The notes under the pieces are model-generated. The model searched no databases and had not been told where the DNA came from. It worked only from the letters and a program-made list of their open reading frames with translations. The translations under genes and the position numbers were made by a program. A DNA stretch of 64,000 bases from Blasia pusilla (Eukaryota > Marchantiophyta > Marchantiopsida > Blasiales), in the NCBI GenBank assembly GCA_050084515.1, contig CM114273.1, positions 32,178,001 to 32,242,000 of the forward strand, written 5' to 3'. Below are positions 1 through 11,953 of the stretch, piece by piece; the stretch's first letter is position 1, and the number at the start of each line of letters is the position of its first letter.

Positions 1-2
1 AT

Positions 3-1424
3 GTGAGAGCGGTCTTGTCTAAGCTAAGGGCAAATCAGCTGTATGCGAATGTTGAGAAGAGCGAATTCGGTTTGAGAAAGATCAAATTCTTGGGGCACGT
101 GGTCAGTGCAGATGGCGTCAGTCGAGACATGGAAAAGGTAAAGGCGATTTCCGAGTGGGAACCCCCATCCACTGTAAAGGGGATGAGGAGGTTCATAGGT
201 GTGGTGCAATTTTATCGTACCTATGTGAAAAACTTTTCGGGAGTTGTGAGACCTCTCACGGATTGGACAGCAAAGTTTGCCAACACGACTTGGACCCAGG
301 AAGTTAATGAGGCATTCAACCGAGTGAAGCAGATTCTATCGCAGGAACCAGTGTTAAAGCTGACGGAGTTTGACAAACCGTTCGAAGTGCATACCGATGC
401 TAGTGATTTCGCGGTTGCAGGAATGTTGGTGCAAGAAGGAAGACCGGTAGCATATGAGAGCAAGAAGCTCAGCGATACTGAAAGGAGATGGCCTACTCAC
501 GAGAAAGAGTTGTTCACGGTGGTACATTGCTTGAGGAAGTGGCGGCATTATCTAGGGCTCCACAGGACTCGAGTATTCACCGATAATATATCACTCAAGT
601 ATTTTGAGACCCAGGATCGAGTGACACCGAAACAAGTGCGATGGCATGATACCTTGGCGCTGATGGATGTTGAGTTGATTCATAAGCCAGGTAAAGATAA
701 TGTGATTCCAGATGCGTTAAGTCGCAAGGAGGAACACATGCCGTCGACGACACAGGTCTTGAGAGCAATGTTCCCTAAGGAAACAGATCTGGAAAGAAGG
801 ATTCGTAAAGGATACATGAAGGATGCTCAAGCAGGGGAATACCTGAGGAAGTTGAAGCAGGGTGAGAAGGTGGCCAACATAAGTTTGAGGCACGGTTTAC
901 TAAGGTTCAAACAAAGTAGGATCTATGTAGGGCAAGGCAAGATGCGAAACAAGATATTAGCGGAATGTCACGACGGGCCCTTGGCAGGACATAAAGGAGA
1001 GAAATCTACGCTAGCTGTTCTGTCGAAGTGGTTTTTTTGGCCCAACATGAAAGAGGATGTTGCTCAATATGTGAAGACCTGTGTGACCTGCCAAGCAAAT
1101 CGAGTCTCTTATGATAAGAAACAAGGCCTGCTGCATCCCTTTCCGATTCCAGAAGGACCCTTGCAAAGTGTGAGTATAGATTTCATCACGAGTCTTCCGG
1201 AATCTGAGGGATACAACGCTATACTTGTGATTGTTGATCGGTTTAGCAAGTTGGCGAGATTCGTGCCGACGGTGGATTCCGCATCGGCGTATCCGACGGC
1301 GCAACTATTCCTCGATAGCTGGTGGCGTGCTCATGGTTTTCCGAGGAGCATTGTTTCAGATCGGGATCCAAAATTACCAGTGCTTTCTGGAAGCACTTGT
1401 TTAGAAGGTTTAAGACCAAGCTGA
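3..1424 (+). pseudogene. Chromovirus pol: RT end, RNase H, integrase (broken)
   Basis: The frame is open from the left edge, so the start is outside the window; the first codon seen is not an initiator. Residues 1-110 are the RT thumb/connection (FLGHVV motif, then RRFIGVVQFYRTYVKNFS). Residues 120-245 are RNase H (HTDASDFAVAGML, then FTDN, ending DALSR). Residues 325-370 are the HHCC zinc finger of integrase (H and H of CHDGPLAGH, then CVTCQ). The integrase core follows, with aspartates in SIDFITSLP and in SDRDPK. Just after SDRDPK the frame shifts: homologous coding continues in the next frame (codons for an FWKHLF-like stretch), then meets a stop near 1436. The last dozen residues of this frame are therefore not real. 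Confidence 0.92.
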
Positions 1425-1516
1425 GTTTCAAGATCTGACTTTCCACCCTGCACGGATGGACAGATCGAAAAGGTAAACTCTATCGTGAATCAAGATTTAA
1501 GGAATTATGTTAGTCT

Positions 1517-2248
1517 TTGATCAACGCGATTGGGTCAAGTGGTCGAGCATGGCGGAATATGCTACAACTCGACCAAGCATTCGCAATCGAAGAATCTCCG
1601 TTTCTCCTGGCAAATGGACGAGAGCCAGAAGGGCCTCTTGATCTAGCCCTTTCGAAGGGTACTACATTGGCACAAACACGACAAGCAATGGCAGAAGGTT
1701 TGTTGGTAGAGATGCGACAACGGGAAGAGCACGAGAGGCGAAGTCTTGCAAAGGCTCAAATGAGGTACGTTAAGCATGCTAACAAGAGTCGGCGCCAAGT
1801 ACGATTCCAAGTTGGAGAACAAGTGTGGTTGAGTGTGAAGAATCTCACTCTTCCGAAAGAGTTGTCTGCGAAGCTGTCTGCCAAGAATGTTGGACCGTAT
1901 GTGATTGTGGCAAACTCGTTTGAGGATGTGTATACGTTGAGGCTGCCGGACGAGTTCAAGATTCACCCGACCTTTCATGTGTCATTGTTGAAGAAATATC
2001 TTCAAGATAATGGACGTTTTGAGCGGAGACAGGTGGTGAGACCGCACCCGGTCATCGTAAATGAAGAGCCGGAGTTCGAGGTGGAGACCATCTTACGTTC
2101 AAGGCGTCGGGCCAACAAGTATGAATACTTGGTCAAATGGAAGGGCTACCATGTAAAGGATGCGACTTGGATTGCGGAGGCGGATTTGAAACACGCGCAA
2201 GAGTTGCTGCGTGACTTCAAGCGAACACAAGCGAAGCACATACGTTAG
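1517..2248 (+). pseudogene. Chromovirus integrase C-terminus and chromodomain
   Basis: This open frame continues the same polyprotein after the frame damage; the first codons to about residue 5 are spurious. Residues 20-60 match the region after the integrase catalytic glutamate (a plant consensus has FELALG-like residues where this copy has FLLANG). Residues 100-165 are the integrase C-terminal domain (VGEQVWLSVKNL, YVIVANSFEDVYTLRLP, HPTFHVSLLKKY). Residues 190-240 are a chromodomain with the expected aromatic residues (FEVETILRSRR, YEYLVKWKGY, ATWIAEADL). It ends with a natural TAG stop. Together with the upstream frame, only small lesions separate this copy from a complete integrase. Confidence 0.92.
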
Positions 2249-2925
2249 TACGAGGAGAAACTAGAGACATGACTTGTAACCAGTGGAATCTTGGGCCGAA
2301 GGCCGTTGTAACTAGAATATGCTAGTGTTGCAATAAAGGAGTGTATGGATTTGGACATTCGATACCAGTGTTGATTGCAATTTGTATCTGGTAGTGCATC
2401 GCTATGAGTCGTTCATCATAGGCTTAGAATGTACGACAAGAGGACAGACAAGGAGTATTTGAGGTGAGAGCTCGTATGTGGATAAGCACCTAGAACAGGA
2501 CCTTGTGTTGGATTACACTCGGGCTCGCCCTAGCGTCGGCGGGGCAGATGAAGTATGTCTTGGGGCTTGGGGTGATCTTACTTGTGGCCACATAAGTAAA
2601 CTTAGTGACGCGCCTAAGTCGAATACAAGAGCGACCCCATAGTAGTACGATTTGTGGACCAGGTAAACAGGTGTGATGTTTACAGTAATGAGTCGAAAGA
2701 GTCTAAGGTTGCACACTTAGTTAGCTTATTTGATAGGTTAGTTCCTTGGAACTAGTCCAGGCTTATCGAAGAGGAGAGGCTAATAATTCTAAGTGGGGCA
2801 AAGCGACAACTAGAGACTAAGAGGAATTGCGGGTTAGCCACCAGAACGCAATTCAATGTCAAGGGGTAGGCTGCCCAAGAGACTTGACATAATAAAATTT
2901 TGCGTTGATGAGGGCATCAACCTCT
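2249..2925 (+). other. Retrotransposon 3' untranslated spacer
   Basis: About 680 bp between the pol stop codon and the polypurine tract. I see no coding capacity on the plus strand. It is long for a chromovirus, but no second open frame or env-like gene is visible. Confidence 0.6.
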
Positions 2926-2939
2926 AAAAGAGGGGTGAG
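2926..2939 (+). promoter_or_regulatory. Polypurine tract
   Basis: AAAAGAGGGGTGAG is a near-pure purine run that ends exactly where the LTR begins (TGTCGC at 2940). This is the expected primer site for plus-strand DNA synthesis by a Ty3/gypsy element, and it fixes the left boundary of the LTR. Confidence 0.85.
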
Positions 2940-3944
2940 TGTCGCAACCCTCATGACCAAACAAGTGCCGAGCGGAACATCGGAACACTAGCGGGCTCAC
3001 GCTAAGATGGTTTGCGCGTTGGAGTGTCTCAAAGAGGAGACAAGAGACGAGACGCGAGCGAGGAGTCGCGTTTCAGGTGTTATGGTCGCGACTGAAAAAC
3101 CTAGACCAAACGCGGAATGAGACTTGAAAGAAGTCGAGTCTAGGAAGTGGGTTGCCAAAGGGAAGATCCGGATTTGGAACGCCACTAGCGTTTGAGAGTT
3201 TCCGACTATATTTATGGCCATAACTTTTAGCGCCAAGATGCGTTTGGAGCAAATAAGGATGCGTTGGAAAACTTATAGAGAGCCGGTCCAAACGCACCAA
3301 AGATCGCTGCAAACGCAGAAGCAGCGGCCGAGATATGACCCAAAAACGACTGTAAGTGGAGTCGGGTTGAGGGCCACAATGAAGGGCCAGACCCTCTTTT
3401 CCAAAAGGGGAGGGGTTATTGGAGAACCCCAGAAGTACTAGTAAGGGGGAAGGTCTCCGAGAGTGCTTGGAACCCAAACCCCACTTTGGGCCAAGTGGCA
3501 GGGCGGCTCAAGGGCATGGAACGGAACGCGAGTTTGGGCGTTGGGTTGGAAAACCTGCACCAAGTCCATTGAGGCGATTTTAGACATCCCTCTTGGATTT
3601 CACGCTGCGACTCAATTACTTGGGTCTCGGTTCGGAACTCACCCGAGGACCGTTGAACAATTGGGATCGCTAGGCGCGCAAGGGCCGTTTCAGATCCCTG
3701 GACTAACCAGGAAGTCTGTTCCAAGTCTTGAAGGACTTGCCATGTTTTGGAAGCTAGGAACTAAGGAAGGTTGAGCTTGATGAGACGCCGAGTTGAGGAC
3801 TCGGTGGGTTGGAACGCCGGTTGGCCCAAACCCGACTAACGAGAGTGCGTGTTTGGGTGCAGATCGGCGATGAGTTCGTGACCTACTGAACGCACGCTTC
3901 CGCAACACTAAAGATTGACGTTCAAGGAGAGTAGGGGTGCGACA
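2940..3944 (+). repeat. 3' LTR of the chromovirus
   Basis: A 1005-bp LTR. It begins TGTCGCAACCC right after the polypurine tract and ends GGGGTGCGACA at 3944; the ends form an imperfect inverted repeat with TG...CA termini, as in Ty3/gypsy LTRs. It has no long coding frame; short frames on both strands are chance. The first 139 bp occur again in reverse orientation at 5561-5701. The right boundary rests on the inverted repeat alone, since the 5' LTR is outside the window. Confidence 0.8.
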
Positions 3945-4049
3945 TAATCCCTCCGTGTTCGGTTTCTCCCGCTCTTCTCCGTTCGTTCCTAAATGCGCGA
4001 ATCCCCTAATTCCCGCCCTAATACCCGTCGGCAAAGTTCTGTCATTTGA

Positions 4050-4310
4050 ACCGGACGTATTCGGTCCCTCCAACGGACGGGATGGGGGCCGTCCGTTTCG
4101 CGTCGTCCGTCTCCGGACGCTGTCCATCTCTCCACGGCAATCGTCGCGGCCTCCCTATCCTCCGTTGCGACCTCCTCATCCTCCATCGCGACCTCCCCAT
4201 CCCGGGGTACCCGACCTTAAAACCTGGGCCCGACCCAGCTCGAGGTAGGCGCTACCCTACGCGCCTTGAATGTGATTCCGGAACAAAGTATGGCCTTCGA
4301 TGGGTCACGG
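4050..4310 (+). repeat. GC-rich direct repeat, copy A
   Basis: GC-rich block repeated at about 5780-5985. The strongest part is 4196-4300 (CAGCTCGAGGTAGGCGCTAC and flanks), with few differences between copies. Upstream it holds about three tandem ~20-bp units of the type TCGCGACCTCCCCATCC (about 4138-4200). It contains no gene. It starts roughly 100 bp after an LTR end, as copy B does. Confidence 0.75.
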
Positions 4311-4315
4311 GTGTG

Positions 4316-5441
4316 CCTTCCCAAAATGGTTCACGAAGTGCAACAAGCCATAGCAAGGGCACGCTCTCGAAAACTCTAAATGCACAACACATTTGAAACA
4401 TTCTGAATTTGAAACATTTCATCATTAATGCGCGTGGACGCTAGTGGTTTAGGGTTGCGAAATATAGTTTCACCATAAATTCCTCGTATTTCTTCGACGT
4501 TAAAATGCGTCCCAAACGAAGTCGAGTGCTTTTAAGTCCGTAAATTTAGAGGCCACAAATATTCACACACCATAATCAGTTTCAGGAGAAACGCCACCTC
4601 CGAAATGCCCTCCGCTAATCGTAGTTAGGCCTTTCACTGTATCTAAAATTGGGAATTACATTACCGATTCGCTAAATTTGTTTTGAACGGGGCAGCACCA
4701 CACCGTACCGTCAGCGCGACGCGCATTCGTTGATTCCCTAACGAGCATCGGCGACCGGCTCCTGTGGGTCCTCCTGTGACTGGCGCCGGAAACCGGACTG
4801 CACGGTAGAATCGCGTACAGTTTCCCTCGCAAGTCGACGGGTAATTACGGTTGGAAAGGATAGCGGGAAAGGGGACGGGAATCACGGTCACTTAACCGCC
4901 AACTGGTTCCCCTTCCTGGGCCCACCCAGCCCTCTAGGATGTCAGTCGCTGGCAGAGGGGAACTTTCCGTCCGATTGTGTCCCACGTGACTGGACTGCCC
5001 TCATCATCACTCGCGTCGGAACGTATCAAAGCGATCTTTATAGGTTTCCGTCACTGTATTTGATGAGCAAATCTGATTCTTTAAAATGAAACTATTGTGG
5101 CGGCCCCAAAAGAGGGGGTCTTATTGAAAAACTAATATGCAATATTAATACGGATTTATGAGTTTATTAGAGAATGTAGATTTCAATTTCAACTAGTTTT
5201 CAATACATTGATAAGGAGAGATGAATATAATATTTTTTATCAGCTCGGTTTAAAAATCCAATATAACAATGTTACACATTCTTTTAGACCATCCTAATTG
5301 AATTATCTATCACGTCAAAAAAATGATTTGCTACAATACAAAGATATCCCATTGTAAAACAATAAAATAGATGTTATATCGAATACTAAGGGTTCATATC
5401 ATAGACCACATATTAATGCCAATAATTAATCCAACGACGGG
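4316..5441. other. Intergenic, no gene seen
   Basis: The first half is of mixed composition and the second half is AT-rich. Frames are short and unrecognised. The string TGTGGCGGCCCC at 5096 resembles TGTGGTGGCCCC at 34081, possibly a shared repeat edge. Confidence 0.5.
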
Positions 5442-5484
5442 CTAAAGGGGAGTTTTATGTAGAGAACATAAAACTCCCATTTAG
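5442..5484. repeat. 19-bp inverted repeat (hairpin)
   Basis: Arms 5442-5460 (CTAAAGGGGAGTTTTATGT) and 5466-5484 are reverse complements except for one position, with a 5-base AGAGA loop. It lies beside an LTR fragment and could belong to a transposon end or form a transcript hairpin. No poly-T run follows, so a terminator is not suggested. Confidence 0.8.
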
Positions 5485-5560
5485 ACCTTTAACCATTGGT
5501 TACAGGAGAACGGATCAATACAAAATCATAAAGATCGTGAATACAGAGTGACGGCTAACA

Positions 5561-5701
5561 CGGCTGAAACGCGACTTCTCGCTCGCGTCTCGTCTCTTGT
5601 CTCCTCTTTGAGACAACTCCACCGTGCAAACCATCTTAGCGTGAGCCCGCTAATGTTCCGATGTTCCGCTTGGCACTTGTTTGGTCATGAGGGTCGCGAC
5701 A
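5561..5701 (-). repeat. LTR fragment, reverse orientation
   Basis: On the minus strand this reads TGTCGCGACCCTCATGACC and continues collinear with the first ~139 bp of the LTR at 2940, with about eight differences by hand alignment. Similarity stops sharply near 5561, and no matching 3' LTR end is seen to the left. It is a truncated or recombined LTR of the same family inserted in the opposite direction. Confidence 0.85.
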
Positions 5702-5779
5702 AGAGTTGAGCATAGCAAACAAACGAGAGCCGAGCAATTGAGCACGAGTAGAGGTGAGCGAACGAGCCGAGAGCCCTAA

Positions 5780-5985
5780 CCCCCCGTCCTGTCCGTCTCG
5801 CGCCATCTGGGCCGCGCCGTCCGTCTCTGGACGCCGCGTCCCGTCCCGTCCGTCGCGAACTCTCCATCCTCTGTCGCGACCTCCCCATCCCGGGGCACCC
5901 GAACCTGAAACCTTGGCCCAACCCAGCTCGAGGTAGGCGCTACCCTACGCGCCTTGAATGCGATTCCGGGACAAACTATGGGCTT
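5780..5985 (+). repeat. GC-rich direct repeat, copy B
   Basis: Second copy of the block at 4050-4310, in the same orientation, with the shared segment about 5885-5985 and two rather than three of the ~20-bp TCGCGACCTCCCCATCC-like units. Similarity ends near GGGCTTCG at about 5985. It has no coding role that I can see. Confidence 0.75.
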
Positions 5986-5995
5986 CGTGACCCAT

Positions 5996-8900
5996 CCATG
6001 GGTTTTTCATCGAATATTTTGGAAGGAAATATTCCCTTAAGATCATGGGAGAAAGATCCTCAAGACGTGCATTGAAGCCGGGAGGAGGTTAGTCATGATC
6101 TAGAAAATTACCATTGTATATTGAGGAGTGTAAGAGAACTTATGTAACATCTCAAGCACAATATGGGGGTGATTTGTGTATGGGATGTTTGATGATGGAG
6201 AGTCAAATTCCTTTTCATTCTTCTCCGTACAAGGGATCGAATGGCTCTTCTCATACTAACAATTAAAGTGTAACCCTAATTTTTTCACTTGGATAAGGTA
6301 CACATAAGATAAATCAATCATGCTCACCTCATCAATTAGGTAAGAGACATGTTAATCACCAAAATCTATATTATTGTTGGAGAGTGGCCTTATAAGATGT
6401 GTCATGTCTCCTCATGCCACTTGTCTTTTTGGGCCACTAGTATTCGTTTAGTTAAGTTCGATTTCCTCTCATGGATTATAGGTTCGATTTCCTCTCTCGC
6501 ATGGTTTTCACATGTGCGGAGCACGAGCTTCGTCTAGACACCTCTAATTGTGAACCATGCGGGCACACTAGAGCTCAAATATCCCAACTCCCACAGTCTT
6601 ATCCTCTCGTAAGAATATTCCCTCTCCCAATTTGGAAAATTGGATAAATTTTCATGAAGGCGACTCAAACAACCCTATGAAAATTGTTGCAAAAATCTTT
6701 CACAAAACCAAGTTGAGTATGTAAGGAGATATCTTATTGTGATTAGGGCAATGTGATATATCTATACTTTAATTTGAGGAGCCAAATGACAACAACGTCA
6801 AAGTTACACACGTATCTTTATGAGTCTAAGAATGTATGACACGTGGCCCTTTTCCTTAATAACCGGGCGCGTATATATTTATACTTATAGGACCGGACGC
6901 ATATATGTATGCACAGTCCCTCACGGCTCCTAACTACTTCCCCAAAAGAGAATAACAACCTCTTAATTTTAATACACCCCTTTAAATTTTATCTATGCAT
7001 GCAAAAAAACCAAATGTGATTTACCATGCTTCCCAAAAAGATAATACCAACCTCTTACATTTGATAGAATGTTTGAAGTTAGATATGTAGACATAAACTA
7101 AAGAAAGAAAATGAGTGACCTCCATGGAATGAACATTTAAAACCTCCTAATGCTCTATTCACCCACTTCCAAATATAATCCATAACCAATTGAACAATAA
7201 CCCAAAAGAAAGACGATTATGAAATCACAAACTTACGAAATTCCCGCTTTGACTTCTTAAGTATCGTCTTAGTCCCTTCATAAATAATGGAGGAATTTTC
7301 ATATCGCGAACACCCATATGGTTTAAAAGCAGGTGTGAAACGAAGACTATGCACGATGGGGGTGCTCTCCATGACACTAAACAAGACACAAGGAGCTGAA
7401 CCACCCTAGCACTTCGGTGCACTAATAAATGCACATTCCTCATATTCTCGCTCTCACGTTCAAAATCTTCCCCCTCCTTTCGTTGGAACCCGACATTACC
7501 CCTACCCTAACCTTTGACTTCGCTCTAACGTACAATGCATGTGGGGCGATGGTTGTCCAACGTCCGTCCGTCCGTCCGTCCGCCTGTCAGAGGGATGTTC
7601 ATAAACCTTCCGTCCATCAATCCGACGCATTAATAGTCCTTGAAACACCCCGTCCCATCATTTCTCGGGAGTCTCGACTCTCGAGGAGTGTTAGACTGAT
7701 TATGCGTACCACAATTTGCTCTCGCTCAACGAACCCATTTTTTATTCTTTTTTATTCTTTTTGAATTGTTTGTGATGGGTGAAGCTCAGTGAGATAATTA
7801 TTAATCCTTTCTAGAAATTCCAGCACAAGGCCCTCGATTTCTGATCCTATCGCTCACTTTCCGTTCTCGAAACCATTCACTCTCTCGTGATTAATCTCAC
7901 TCGCCCACTTCAGGTACGAGTTCGTTTCGAAGATTGTGCCACACCAAACAAACAAAGAAATCGCTGCCACGCAAATCATCCATTGCTCTATTTTATTCCA
8001 TAGCCCAATGCAAATTAAACTTTTATAAAGGACGTCAGAGGGAGGGAAGAAGGAAGTGTGCATTGATTTCAAGCTTCGACGATGCACTAGGGCCACTAAT
8101 AACTACCCCTATTCCCTCGCCCAAATTATTTGTCAGAATTTAGGGTGATCCTAGCATTGGGACCGTCCAAGCCTTCGAGGTTGGACGAATCCGCGCCGTC
8201 TAAAGCCCTCTAAACCATTATTGGATCCAATCCCTTCATTATTAAGAATGCTTAGGGGCTAACCCTAACGTTAAGAACTGTTCGTCCCGCCCTCGCACAT
8301 GACAGCTGGAAACATGAGTGCTAGGTTTCAATGGGAGCCTGCCAGGTCGCAGGACGGAGCATCATGCGTTCACGTGACATGCGACACGTGACATCCGGTT
8401 CTCCAGTGCTCCGAAGAGTCCGAAATAGCCGAGAGAATGTTTCCTAAAGCTTCTTTTGCCTAACCGCTGCTGCCGGTGATCCTTGGCAACCTGCACCGGC
8501 ACGTTTCTAGGGCGACCGGGGAATTTCCTTGTCTTCCAGGAACCATAACCGGCCCTGTGATAAGTCGTCCAGATCCGTCCCGGTATTTCACCCTCGAGAA
8601 AAACTGTAATAATTAATAAAGAAAATAGGATGGGAAACCCGTCTCCATACAAATGAGGGGGCATAGAGAGCCAAACAAAACTTAAGGGGCCAAAACCGGC
8701 CCTTCCCCCTTCTCTCGGCTATATTTACTAAACCCTCGAGAGCAGTTCCTAGTACAGTATATGTTTAATGCTCTTACGCTTATATTTTACGTTTTTATTG
8801 TTTAATAAAGTCTATTATATGGGGATTGTGGACGGAAGAAAACGAGGATCTATCCATAGAAAAGAATGAGAGTGCCGGCGACGAGCACTGGAAATGGACG

Positions 8901-9440
8901 GTGTCCCCATAAGGGACTCGGGTACCAATACACGACACCCCACTAACTTCACCACGGTCAGAGTGGTGTCATTTCTTTCTTGTGGAGCATTTACTGGTAA
9001 GGGAATCATTTGGACAGCTTTGTGTCGGACGTTTCGAATATAAGATTATTGTTATTTAATATATTTAATATTCCATATATTTTTTAATATAGATGAAAGG
9101 AATTGAGTCTGAAATAACGGGCGGATAATCTAGTTAAAAAATTGCTCGTTTAGAAATTTGATTTCCAAATAAGAATTACAAGTAGACGACATTATTTTTT
9201 TGGTCCATTCAGGAAATGTTCTACATATGTTTTGGCTGTGAAAGAAAACTCAATAGTATTACGGCCTCAACACATATGTGTCGTTTTTTTTTCTCGTCGT
9301 TTAGACTATCCATGTGTATTCCACACGTGTGTTTAGTAATTTTATAATACTTCCCCACCTCTCAAAACCGCACACTGGTTAATCTATCATGCATATATGT
9401 CATTAAAAGAAACATAATAAATAAGTTTATTTTCATCTTA
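5996..9440. other. Intergenic, repeats only
   Basis: No gene recognised. It contains a Helitron-like start at 6365 and a (CCGT)n run at about 7560-7582. Composition alternates between AT-rich (6700-7200, 9000-9440) and GC-richer (8150-8700) blocks, as expected of old nested repeats. Confidence 0.5.
6365..6395 (+). repeat. Possible Helitron 5' terminus
   Basis: TCTATATTATTGTTGGAGAG, preceded by A, matches the form of plant Helitron 5' ends (TC start next to a host A). Nearly the same string occurs at 43802. The element's 3' hairpin and CTRR end were not located. Confidence 0.45.
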
Positions 9441-9491
9441 CATTTCAAAAGATAGTTGGAAACCAAGATAGTTGGAAACCAGCTAGTTGGA

Positions 9492-9978
9492 TTTTGGGAA
9501 GTAATAGGAAATTAAAACTACGTCTTCATTATTCCAAAATTATTGGACAACTCCGAAAATTAATCTCTGCATAACACATGAATATATTGTTGAATTCTGG
9601 GAAGTAGTAGGCAATTAAAAGGAGACATCCACTACTTCATAATTATTGGACAACTCTAAAAGAATAGATAACGACAACTCTAAGAAGTGGTAGGGAATTA
9701 AAACATGCCATCCACCATTCCAAAATTATTGGACAACCCTGAACATTAATCTCTGCATAACATACGAATATACTGTTGAATTCTGGGAAGTAGTAGGCAA
9801 TTAAAAGGAGACGATCACTACTTCAGAATGATTGGACAACTCTAAAAGTTAATCCTTACATAGCACACTAACGTATCGGTCGAATTCTAGGAAGTGGTAG
9901 GGAATTAAAATAGGCCATCCACCACTCCAAAATTATTGGACAACTCCAACAATTAATCCTTACATAGCACGATCATAT
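9492..9978 (+). repeat. ~103-bp tandem array with internal stem
   Basis: Five head-to-tail units start at about 9492, 9595, 9678, 9781 and 9884; the spacing is 103 bp except for the second unit (83 bp, a deletion). Units 1, 3 and 5 resemble each other more than units 2 and 4, so the higher-order period is about 205 bp. Each unit has GAAGTNNTAGG...AATTAAAA, then a rough reverse complement of the first motif, then ATTATTGGACAA. In units 2 and 4, GAAGTAGT pairs perfectly with ACTACTTC. It is not coding. It could be minisatellite or satellite-like DNA, or a decayed MITE cluster. Confidence 0.85.
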
Positions 9979-11950
9979 CCCAGTAATATTTATTGAAGAT
10001 GCCAATGTTGTCACACAAGATGATTGATAGTGACTTTTTCAATTCTAACTCATCCTTAAGATCTCTTATCCAATTAGAGCCCAGGAAATGATAATAAAAA
10101 TATTTTCAATTTTAAAATTGAGGCATATGTCCAAATTTATGATATATATTTTTCAGAACCTGATTTTCTTTTAATTGCATACCAATTTCAATATATCTAA
10201 TCCAATGCAGTCCATAAACATTATGATATTAGTAATTTTAAACAGATAACAAACCATGAATCAAAGTCAATAACTACTGCATTCTTTTTATTTGTGTTCC
10301 ATATGAAAAGAAACAATAAAGGCTTTGTGTAAATCTCGTGAAATTATTGCAATAGGCTAAATGTTTCATAAGAACATATTTATTTATTCCACAAAAATCT
10401 AGTTAAACCAATCATTCATAGATGATTTTAGACCTTACAATGAACGTCTAAGAGTTAATTACTACCACAATCCACTGGACATCACCTTCATTGTAGCAAG
10501 TGGATAGATACATCTAGGAGGTATATTCGTCAATTGTTATTGTATGCGATAAGTGCAATGAATTAATCTTTCTTTAAAACTATTATAATTATGTGGAAGG
10601 AAGGGGACACCCCATTCTTTCATTTTGAGGCATAAGCTTCATTTATTTTATATAGATTTTTTGTAAAAGTAAATTAAAACTGATCTTCCTTTTCCAAATA
10701 ATTTATTCCGTTCCCAAACCCATTCATTCTCGTACTTTCTTAAATGAGTAGTAACATCTTTAGTTAGGGAATATGAGTAATAACCCCACTCCCCAATAAA
10801 AGTTGAAGTATTACCCCACTCCTAAATAAATTTTAAGAGAATTATACACTCCTCAACGAAGGTTGAAATAACACCCACCCCTTTCTTTATAAAAATTGAA
10901 GTAATCTCCCACTACTTCTTAGAAATAACATCCCTTATTGGTACATTAAATCACTTTCCCTCTCCAAAAATGCAAATTCAATTCATTATGTACAATATAC
11001 TAACGTGAATTAAGGGATAGAATAGTACCCCTACTACTATCTGTCTTATTGTCTCCCTATTTCGTCTCATTCTGCATATTGGGTTGACAATAAATATAGA
11101 TTTGTTTGTTTATTCATTCATTCATTCCATATTGAGTAGCTCCCTCCCTTAAATTGGAATGCAAAAGTCAATAAATATTCATCCTAAAGTTATAATGATT
11201 AAAACTCTACAAGATCAATACAACCCTAAATATAATACAGTTTTTTAAATGGAAAATTGTAATTGTGCCACAACACCCCTTCGGTTGGAGTGTGCTCTCC
11301 CACATCCAACACTATAATAAAAAGTTATATTTATTCTTAAAACATAGTTTTTCTATTTATAGAAATTCGTAGATAATTCTAAAACCAAAATACACACGGT
11401 TAACTCTTAGAGGGGTAAAGATTCCCCAACCCCTCTCAAAGGGCCGCACACTAGTTCTTATTCTCTCAATAGTTATGACATCCCAACAATAACCCTATTA
11501 ATTTTACACGTAGTATGAAGAATGCTCGAACAACGTATTAGACTCATATCCCCATTGGTATGGTATCTCTCCATTCTCAATAGGTGCACTTCTGTTCATT
11601 CTTTAACATAAATTTTATTTCCTTTCATGAGATTCTTAAAACATAACTATTAATAAAAGCCATGGAGAAATATCAATTTTCTTTTGTAAACAATTCCAGT
11701 TATTTTAAACATGGTTTCTTGATAGTATAACTCCGTTTTTTCAAAAAACAAAAAACAAAATTTTTTTAACAAAAAGATTATATTTTTAAACCACTTTGAT
11801 GTCAATAAATTCTAAAAGTACTCAAATTGAAATTTTACTCTGAGACATCCATCGAGGATTGTTAATTCATAATAAGAAAATTTGTTCACCATATATAATA
11901 ATTCTAACATCAATTACCTTTAAATTGATATCATAGCCAACTCGAAAGAG
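9979..11950. other. AT-rich intergenic DNA
   Basis: Very AT-rich, with no frame of useful length and no recognised repeat ends. Nothing further could be supported here. Confidence 0.5.
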
Positions 11951-11953
11951 CTA

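Larger units (their letters stand above)
1..3944 (+). mobile_element. Ty3/gypsy chromovirus, 3' portion
   Basis: This is the 3' part of a Ty3/gypsy LTR retrotransposon; its 5' LTR, gag, protease and most of the reverse transcriptase lie left of the window. The order seen is: end of RT, RNase H, integrase zinc finger and core, integrase C-terminus, chromodomain, untranslated spacer, polypurine tract, 3' LTR. A C-terminal chromodomain places it among the chromoviruses, which target heterochromatin. The pol frame is broken between about 1370 and 1520, so this copy is not autonomous. The base after the LTR is followed by TAATC, a candidate 5-bp target duplication that cannot be checked because the other end is outside the window. 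Confidence 0.93.

Noticed and set aside
2704-2718. AAGGTTGCACAC, similar to the MITE terminus
   Set aside because: There is no matching interior or partner end nearby; chance match.
9492-9978. Regularly spaced repeats that could suggest a CRISPR array
   Set aside because: The ~103-bp units are contiguous and similar throughout, with no unique spacers, and the DNA is plant nuclear.
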